From Microcaldota archaeon (GTDB lineage: Archaea > Micrarchaeota > Micrarchaeia > Micrarchaeales > Micrarchaeaceae), in contig JAGWHK010000001.1 in the NCBI GenBank assembly GCA_028866775.1, forward strand, positions 108,007 to 172,006: DNA of 64,000 nt, read 5' to 3'. Under the pieces are notes generated by a model. It had not been told where the DNA came from. It did not search any database and was given only the letters and a program-made list of their open reading frames with translations. Position numbers and translations under genes: made by a program. Shown piece after piece: positions 58,329 through 64,000 of this stretch. How positions within the stretch are numbered: position 1 is the stretch's first letter; each line of letters starts with the position of its first letter.

Positions 58329-59684
58329 TTAGGCAAAAGTACTTATCAGATGGTCAAAGTATCTTTCAAAACCCTTCTTTGTCCACCAACCTATTGGTAG
58401 TTCCTCACGTATTTTTTGAGAAGCCTCAGGGGCAACCTTCTCAAGCCTGTCATCTATTTTTTCTCTTGTAAGTCCTGCTATAAGGTAACCCCATGCGTTC
58501 ATATTTTCGGTGTATTCTTTCCAGAACGGCAATGAGTTATAATATGCGCTGATCCTCTTTACTTGCTCTTCCGCTTTGTATCCAGGACTCTTTGTTATAG
58601 AATATAATGCTTCTGAAGTAAGAGCTTCGTCTTTATTATTTGCAAAGTAGCTATAGCCTTCATAACCCCTTAGGAATCTATTGACTTCCTCTGCAGTCCA
58701 CCATAAGTTGAATCTCTTTTCCAAAAGTTCAAAATTCTTAATCCCTATGGTTGATGGCACATCAGAACGTTTTAATTGGTTTATAAGTTTCCACCTGCCT
58801 GCATCCCCCAAAGCTTCTGCATTTATCAAAGTTGCTGGTTTGAATCCAGTTTTCAGAAATGCAGGAATCGCGGCCCGTTCTGTAGCAAGAAATTGGCCTT
58901 GATGACCCAATAGCCCCTCTTCACCAACAAGACTTGCAGCGCTTAAGGGATCAAGAAACTGTTGATATCTACATCCTTGGTTTTCTCTAATGTATATGAA
59001 CTCTGCATTATTGACATTGAGGTAAACCCTACCTGTAGATTGGTATGAACCACCTTCTTTTTCTACCAATTGGACGGACTGCCTTAAGTAACTGTCAAAA
59101 TCAGGAAATGACGCCTTAACCGATTGAGGGGTTGAATCAAACATCATTTTTGAGAGTCTAACAAAAAACTCCTTTGTTTTTTCTACTTCCCCTGTGCCAG
59201 TTGGTCTTTCGCTATAACTCTGTCCATTTGCTATAAGAAGTTTATCAGAGAGATCTTCATAATCTATCGCTTTGAAGCGCTTTTTCAATCCCTCAACATC
59301 GTTTGATGTAACCCCGTAGGATTTTAGCCCCATCTCGTATGAGAAAGTTTCGGCATTTGGAAAACTCAATCTAATTTTCATTATACCCAGTCGTTCTGCT
59401 ATCTCCTCGAGCAATATTGAGTCTATTTTATCATGCGGAGAAGTCGTCCGAACAAGATCTGCAGTTCTGTCTATTCCGGAAGTTATGGAGGCATTGGCTC
59501 TAGTAAATGGTAATGTTGTGCCTCTTGTTTGGATTAGTCCATTAAACTGCGAATAAACGGCCTCGTAGGTATCGAAAACCTTTTGCATCGCAGAAGAATA
59601 TTTTTTGGATAGGATAGATGTTGAAATGTCTCTACTTTGGCCTCTTAAAGCTACCTTTACTGATTTTCGCTTCTGAATAGTCAT
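58329..59684 (-). CDS. DUF885-like protein with altered zinc motif, AT-rich
   Basis: 451 aa, cytoplasmic. It is mostly helical. The segment 'SLVGEEGLLGHQGQFLATE' (about residues 265-283) lines up with the 'HEGxPGHHxQ' zinc motif of DUF885-type gluzincin peptidases, but the first His is Glu. A helix with Glu follows ('INAEALGDAGRWKLINQL'). The enzyme may be inactive or bind metal differently. The gene is much richer in A and T than its neighbours, including its flanks, which suggests recent transfer. The family link is by motif only. Confidence 0.6.
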   Translation of the reverse strand: MTIQKRKSVKVALRGQSRDISTSILSKKYSSAMQKVFDTYEAVYSQFNGLIQTRGTTLPFTRANASITSGIDRTADLVRTTSPHDKIDSILLEEIAERLGIMKIRLSFPNAETFSYEMGLKSYGVTSNDVEGLKKRFKAIDYEDLSDKLLIANGQSYSERPTGTGEVEKTKEFFVRLSKMMFDSTPQSVKASFPDFDSYLRQSVQLVEKEGGSYQSTGRVYLNVNNAEFIYIRENQGCRYQQFLDPLSAASLVGEEGLLGHQGQFLATERAAIPAFLKTGFKPATLINAEALGDAGRWKLINQLKRSDVPSTIGIKNFELLEKRFNLWWTAEEVNRFLRGYEGYSYFANNKDEALTSEALYSITKSPGYKAEEQVKRISAYYNSLPFWKEYTENMNAWGYLIAGLTREKIDDRLEKVAPEASQKIREELPIGWWTKKGFERYFDHLISTFA

Positions 59685-59787
59685 TTTATCAAATTATTTG
59701 CAGTTTTTATAATATATTAAGTTTGGGGAGATGGCAGTTTGAACGGAATTGATAAATATCTGAATCAAAACAAGCTTATCTGGTGTT

Positions 59788-60255
59788 GTGGGTCCTGAGA
59801 AGCAAATTCAAGCCGGTCCGATGAGGCGCCTATACGCTGACGTGCTTAGTGTGGATAGGAGCACGCTGCTCAGGCATGCTAAAATGTCGAGATTGGAGCA
59901 GCTCAGGATAGCTGAGTCTCCTGATGATCGGTATTGGGAGAAGGCCTGTGTGGCCGCCGTGACGCGGTATGTTGACGTGATGCTCGAGCTTGCCAAGTCG
60001 AATGACGACGCAGTCAGGCTCGCATTTGACCTTAACAAGAACCTGACCACCGAGGGCCTTAGCATCCTCCATATGAAGAACCCCATTTGCGGCAACTTCA
60101 TGGGCAGGGCCAACGGTTCTGTTCAGCTCTTCTCTTATTACGGGGACATATACCCTGGGGTAAAGCCCATCGTTGTTGCAAGGACTACGAAGGATGACGG
60201 TTTCATGATCATTGAAGGATTCGTTAAGGAGGAGAGTAAGACAAACGGCATGTAG
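59788..60255 (+). CDS. Uncharacterised protein
   Basis: 155 aa from a GTG, about 30 nt after a GATAAATATC box. Helical first half ('LRHAKMSRLEQLRIAESPDD', 'AAVTRYVDVMLELAKSNDDA'), then a beta-like end 'SVQLFSYYGDIYPGVKPIVVARTTKDDGFMIIEGFVKEE' (residues about 110-148). No membrane segment. Not recognised. Confidence 0.6.
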   Translation: MGPEKQIQAGPMRRLYADVLSVDRSTLLRHAKMSRLEQLRIAESPDDRYWEKACVAAVTRYVDVMLELAKSNDDAVRLAFDLNKNLTTEGLSILHMKNPICGNFMGRANGSVQLFSYYGDIYPGVKPIVVARTTKDDGFMIIEGFVKEESKTNGM

Positions 60256-60330
60256 GCGCGGTAAAGGCCAATTCAGAAGGTAATAAATTACTCCCCGACG
60301 ATAATATTGTTGCTGTTCCTGTATTGAAGA

Positions 60331-62997
60331 ATGATGTTTATGATATCCAGAGCTGATAAGCCCTACAGCGAGGAGGAGAGCCTTGGCGTGCTCAATGAGT
60401 ACGTGAGAGACTGGTTCAACTCTGGCTTTGGGGAGCTAACTCCACCGCAGCGATATGCGTTCAAGCTAATCGGGGAGCGGAAGAACGTACTGATCGCCGC
60501 TCCTACCGGTAGCGGGAAGACGATGTCTGGCTTCACATCCATAATAAGCAGGCTTTTCGATTACAGCCTGGAGGGCAAGCTGGAGGACAGGATATACTGC
60601 CTCTATGTCTCGCCGTTGAGGGCGCTCAACAATGACATACACAGGAACCTGAGCAAGCCGCTCGATGAGATTTACGGACTGATGAAGAAGAAACTTGGGA
60701 CAGAGATAATAAAGAGGAACATCAGGCAGGTGACCATAGGGGTAAGGACTGGGGACACAAGCCAGAAGGAGAGGAGGCAGCAGCTCCTTAAGCCGCCTAA
60801 CATACTAGTCACTACGCCTGAAAGCCTTGCGATACTGATAAACAGCGACAAGTTCATGGAGAACATGAAGGGGCTCGAATACCTCATAGTTGACGAGATA
60901 CACGAGCTTGCCAACAACAAGAGGGGCGTGCACCTCTCGCTTTCCGTGGCGCGGCTTGAGAACCTCATCGGTGGGAGGCTTGTCAAGATAGGATTGGGAG
61001 CGACCCTGCATCCGCTGGATGAGGCTGCAAGGTTCCTTGTTGGCTACAGGAACGGGGAACCCGATGATTGCACTATTGTGGATGCCTCGTGGAGCAAGAA
61101 GCTTGACCTCAAGGCGATAAGTCCTGTCACTGACATGATATACACGCCGGAGGAGGAGATAGAAGCCGCAACCTACAAGGAAATAGACCGGATAATAAAG
61201 GCGAGCAAGTCCACTCTGATATTCACCAATACCAGGAGTGGCACAGAGAGGGTGGTCTTCAACCTGAAGAAGAGATATGGTTATGGAGAGGACATAGCCG
61301 CCCACCACAGCTCGCTCTCGAGGGAGTCGAGGCTTGACGTGGAGGAGCTGCTGAAGAAGGGATCATTGAAATGCGCCGTCTCATCGACTAGCCTGGAGCT
61401 TGGAGTAGACGTGGGTGCGATAGAGAACGTCGTCCAACTTGGCTCCCCAAAGAGCGTGACAAGGGCGATACAAAGGATAGGTAGGGCCGGCCACTCTTAC
61501 AAGGCAACAGCAAAGGGTGAAACGATAGTGCTCAACAGGGACGACCTGATCGAATGCACGATCATGCTCGATGCCGCGATAAAGAAGCATCTTGACACAT
61601 TCAGGGTGCCGCAGAACGCTCTTGACGTGCTGGCACAACATATAATGGGCATGTCGCTGAACAGGAAGTGGAACGTTGACGAGGCCTTCGAGCTCGTTAG
61701 GAACGCCTACGCCTACCACGACCTTCCACGGGAGGACTTCGATGGCCTGATGGGATACCTGGCCGGCAACTATGTGGGCTTGGAGAGCAGGAGGGTATAC
61801 GGGAAGATATGGTACGATGAAACCACTAGGATGTTCGGCAAGAGGGGCTACGCCGCGAAAGTCATCTACATGCTCAACCTTGGCACCATACCGGACGAAG
61901 TCGCAGTAGACGTCTTCGACACGAAGAAGAAGTGGATAGGGAGCATAGAGGAGGAGTTCCTCGCCAAGCTCAAGCCTGGCGACATCTTCACGCTTGGAGG
62001 CAAGCTGTACCAGTTTGAGTACGCGAAGGAGATGCGCTGCTACGTGACGGATGCGCAGACCAAGAGCCCCACCATACCGCCTTGGTACTCTGAGCAGCTT
62101 CCTCTGAGTTTCGAGCTCGCCATGGGGATAGGAGACTTCAGGGCCAGGATGGCGCAGCTGATGGGGAAGCAAAAAAGGGTAGGGAGGGCAGCGAATTCCG
62201 GTGGGATCCCGAAGGCCATCGCTGAGCTTCTGGACCCGCTTCCCGCAGACCAGAACTCCAAGCTCTCGATATACAACTACTTCGTGGAGCAGAGGCTGTT
62301 TGCGGGGGAGATACCGACCAGCAAGATGGTGCTGGTTGAGGTCACCCAGGACTCCGAATCCGAGAAGGACTACATAATATTCCATTCGCTGTTCGGAAGG
62401 CGCATAAACGACGCCCTCTCCCGTGCATTCGGGGCAAGCCTGGCCGACTTCCTTGACATGGACATAGGCATCATGGTGAACGACAACGGTTTCGTGATGA
62501 TACCCGAGGAAAAGGTAAGGCTCAGCGAAGGGGACCTTAAGAAAATTGTTAGTGAGATACACGATGTCGGGCTTTCCAAGATAATAAAGAGCAACATATC
62601 TGGAACCGAGCTGATGAAGAGGAAGTTCAGACACGTGGCGGCGAGGAGCTTTATGATACTCAGGAACTACAAGGGCCACAAGATATCGGTGAAGAGGCAG
62701 CAGTTCAATTCCCAGCTCGTCTTCAAGGCTGCTGAGGCAATAGACCCCAATTTCCCGGTCATAAAGGAGACATATAGGGAGATAATGGACGACGTTATGG
62801 ATCTGCCGAGGGCTGGGGAAATCATCGATGCGATGAAGAAGGGCGACATAAAGATTAGGCTTGTCAAGACGCCTGCGCCGAGTCCGTTCTCGCACAACAT
62901 GATAACGTTTGGGCAGGCTGACGCGGTTCTAATGAAGGACAGGCATGCGCATCTGCAGCGGCTGCACAAGATGGTCATGGAGGAGATCGGCGGTTGA
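60331..62997 (+). CDS. lhr: Lhr-family superfamily 2 helicase
   Basis: 888 aa. Walker A 'IAAPTGSGKTMSGF', DEIH box in 'YLIVDEIHELANNKRGVH', 'GLGATLHPLDEAARFLVG' (SAT-like), and 'HHSSLSRESRLDVEELLKKG' with 'TSLELGVDVGAIENVVQLGSPKSVTRAIQRIGRAGH' motifs V and VI (in separate pieces). The winged-helix and Lhr-core domains follow. The length fits archaeal aLhr, without the long bacterial C-terminal part. It unwinds or anneals DNA and RNA-DNA hybrids in repair. The next gene starts directly after its stop. Confidence 0.94.
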   Translation: MMFMISRADKPYSEEESLGVLNEYVRDWFNSGFGELTPPQRYAFKLIGERKNVLIAAPTGSGKTMSGFTSIISRLFDYSLEGKLEDRIYCLYVSPLRALNNDIHRNLSKPLDEIYGLMKKKLGTEIIKRNIRQVTIGVRTGDTSQKERRQQLLKPPNILVTTPESLAILINSDKFMENMKGLEYLIVDEIHELANNKRGVHLSLSVARLENLIGGRLVKIGLGATLHPLDEAARFLVGYRNGEPDDCTIVDASWSKKLDLKAISPVTDMIYTPEEEIEAATYKEIDRIIKASKSTLIFTNTRSGTERVVFNLKKRYGYGEDIAAHHSSLSRESRLDVEELLKKGSLKCAVSSTSLELGVDVGAIENVVQLGSPKSVTRAIQRIGRAGHSYKATAKGETIVLNRDDLIECTIMLDAAIKKHLDTFRVPQNALDVLAQHIMGMSLNRKWNVDEAFELVRNAYAYHDLPREDFDGLMGYLAGNYVGLESRRVYGKIWYDETTRMFGKRGYAAKVIYMLNLGTIPDEVAVDVFDTKKKWIGSIEEEFLAKLKPGDIFTLGGKLYQFEYAKEMRCYVTDAQTKSPTIPPWYSEQLPLSFELAMGIGDFRARMAQLMGKQKRVGRAANSGGIPKAIAELLDPLPADQNSKLSIYNYFVEQRLFAGEIPTSKMVLVEVTQDSESEKDYIIFHSLFGRRINDALSRAFGASLADFLDMDIGIMVNDNGFVMIPEEKVRLSEGDLKKIVSEIHDVGLSKIIKSNISGTELMKRKFRHVAARSFMILRNYKGHKISVKRQQFNSQLVFKAAEAIDPNFPVIKETYREIMDDVMDLPRAGEIIDAMKKGDIKIRLVKTPAPSPFSHNMITFGQADAVLMKDRHAHLQRLHKMVMEEIGG

Positions 62998-63753
62998 ATG
63001 CTGGTAGGAAAAGACATAGAGCTTGTCGAAGGGCTTCCGGTAATGCACATACGCAGCCTGAGGGCGCTGGTCGTCTCTGACCTGCATTTGGGCTACGAGG
63101 GAGGAATGGCGAAATCAGGGCTCGCGATACCGAAAGCGAACCTCAAGAGCGTGACTGGGATTCTTGCAAAGGCGGCCAAGGGAAGGGGTGTGACAAGGGT
63201 GATAGTTGTTGGGGATGTCAAAAACGACTTCTCTGGTGTTATAGGGGAGGAGGTCAACGAGCTTAGGGAGATAGTCCAGGCTATGAAGGGCATATCGGTG
63301 GCAATCGAGGTCGTGAAGGGAAACCACGACAATTTTCTGGATAGCTATTCAAGAGCCCTCGGTATAAAAGTCCACGGCAGCCAGCTGCTTGAGGGAGGGT
63401 ACCTATTCGCACATGGTGACAAGCAGCTTCCCAAGAGCAGTGGGGTTGTCGGGACAGTGATAATAGGGCATGAACATCCCTCCATAGGGATAAGAAGCAG
63501 GGCCGGCACGCTGGAGAGGCTGAGATGTTTCTTGCACGGTACCTTCAGCTACGCGGGCAGGGATACCGAGCTGATAGTCCTTCCGGCGATTGGATACTTT
63601 GAGACAGGCAGCGACGTAAACTTGCGCGGAAGGGGAGGCGTAATGTCCCCGGTCCTCAAGAAGGCCGATATAGACCAGATGGAGGCCATCGCGATAGGAG
63701 ACGGCTTGACCCTGAATTTCGGGAGGCTCAAGGACCTCAAGGACGTGACCTGA
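62998..63753 (+). CDS. Metallophosphoesterase, Lhr-associated
   Basis: 251 aa. 'LVVSDLHLGYEGG', 'VIVVGDVKNDF', 'VVKGNHDNFLD' and 'TVIIGHEHPSIG' are the metal-binding motifs of calcineurin-like phosphoesterases. It begins on the base after the lhr stop. Bacteria pair Lhr with the PdeM phosphoesterase, and archaea show the same pairing, so the two probably act together in nucleic-acid repair. Confidence 0.92.
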   Translation: MLVGKDIELVEGLPVMHIRSLRALVVSDLHLGYEGGMAKSGLAIPKANLKSVTGILAKAAKGRGVTRVIVVGDVKNDFSGVIGEEVNELREIVQAMKGISVAIEVVKGNHDNFLDSYSRALGIKVHGSQLLEGGYLFAHGDKQLPKSSGVVGTVIIGHEHPSIGIRSRAGTLERLRCFLHGTFSYAGRDTELIVLPAIGYFETGSDVNLRGRGGVMSPVLKKADIDQMEAIAIGDGLTLNFGRLKDLKDVT

Positions 63754-63754
63754 T

Positions 63755-64000
63755 TTATAGGTAGAAGAACCAGGGGATTATGTTTACCACTATCAGTATG
63801 ATTACCAACGCACCCAATGTGTTTACAAGCCTTGTGCTCTTTATGTTTGACATGTAGATTCTCCAGCCGTCGAAGCCCGGTATCGGAAGCATATTGACCA
63901 CTGCGACGAGGAAGTTGAGCAGCATCGACAAGGAGAACAATGTGAAAAGGAAGTAAGCCAGTTGTGCGGCAGGGGTGTCAAGGATCGGCTTGTAGCCTAG
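63755..64000 (-). CDS. Site-2 protease (M50 family), C-terminal part, cut by window edge
   Basis: The frame is open to the window edge; 81 residues are visible. 'LNFLVAVVNMLPIPGFDGWR' carries the NxxPxxxxDG motif of M50 membrane zinc proteases, followed by two hydrophobic segments. The HExxH helix would lie beyond the edge. These enzymes cut membrane-bound regulators. It converges on the phosphoesterase with a 1-base gap. Confidence 0.82.
   Translation of the reverse strand, partial: LGYKPILDTPAAQLAYFLFTLFSLSMLLNFLVAVVNMLPIPGFDGWRIYMSNIKSTRLVNTLGALVIILIVVNIIPWFFYL

Noticed and set aside
61381-62895. Long open frame of about 500 codons on the strand opposite lhr.
   Set aside because: It mirrors the lhr codons, has low-complexity composition rich in His, Val, Leu and Tyr, and shows no family motif. 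The same applies to the 300-codon frame opposite the GT-C-like gene at 38246-39169.
1-64000. CRISPR arrays, insertion sequences, rRNA genes and replication origin.
   Set aside because: No regularly spaced repeats, transposase frames, rRNA stretches or clustered origin-type repeats were noticed in a full read by eye; short or diverged elements could be missed.

Overview
The window is archaeal. It carries an eL18-uL13-uS9-RpoN-uS2 cluster, uL1-uL10-aL12, archaeal-type DnaG, RfcL, RpoD, a UbiA-type ether-lipid prenyltransferase, a class III prepilin peptidase with pilin-like proteins, and two tRNA genes interrupted by introns with bulge-helix-bulge folds. Many genes have a TATA-like box about 25 nt before the start codon, suggesting leaderless mRNAs. 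Small intergenic gaps, pilin-like starts of the 'AMEF..TYGW' kind and a tRNA intron at a non-canonical site suggest a DPANN lineage close to Micrarchaeota (ARMAN-like). That placement is inference; no rRNA gene is present.

Layout. 1-3.4 kb: an ABC exporter operon with a winged-helix regulator whose promoter holds a perfect 22-bp palindrome. 3.5-11.7 kb: dnaG, a bacterial-type dxr (MEP pathway), an M1 aminopeptidase, a GT4 glycosyltransferase, tRNA-His, a DisA_N-like protein and a short TrpC-like barrel. 11.7-15.5 kb: FKBP, then a redox operon (PH-like protein, CcdA with a circularly permuted helix order, DipZ-like thioredoxin, MsrA). 15.6-21.5 kb: pyrG, a small zinc ribbon, two membrane proteins, tRNA-Arg, and metG with its tRNA-binding domain encoded separately from an apparent CTG start. 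21.5-28 kb: a cysteine-rich exported protein, a DHH phosphoesterase, two pilin-like proteins, the prepilin peptidase and rfcL. 28-35 kb: lipid prenyltransferase, the ribosomal/RNA polymerase cluster with an intron-containing tRNA-Pro inside it, purM, tRNA-Leu and rpoD. 35-41.4 kb: a glycosylation region (three GT2 enzymes and a large GT-C-like membrane protein) plus an XPF-type nuclease. 41.4-43 kb: a small AT-rich accessory island with a Doc toxin-antitoxin pair between imperfect 25-bp direct repeats and a DHFR-like gene between 11-bp repeats, ending at tRNA-Val. 43-51 kb: pterin dehydratase, scpAB, an FkbM methyltransferase, intron-containing tRNA-Ile, AMMECR1, RNase HI, a TPR-AAA ATPase, eL40, a PRC-barrel protein and a CAP-domain exported protein. 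51.9-55.4 kb: a dapL-lysA-dapF lysine operon with a hairpin at its start, then tRNA-Gly. 55.4-64 kb: VOC protein, uL1-uL10-aL12, a ferredoxin, an AT-rich DUF885-like gene, lhr with its phosphoesterase partner, and a truncated site-2 protease gene.

The most unusual items are the permuted CcdA in a split DipZ module, an intact-looking DXR in an archaeon, the tRNA-Pro intron at the T-stem/T-loop border, a DisA_N-like protein with a C-terminal hydrophobic segment, and the toxin-antitoxin cassette flanked by direct repeats. No CRISPR array, insertion sequence or replication origin was recognised. No gene-free stretch exceeds about 300 bases; the longest gaps (about 230-270 bp at 4983-5249 and 41360-41591) are covered by the entries there.
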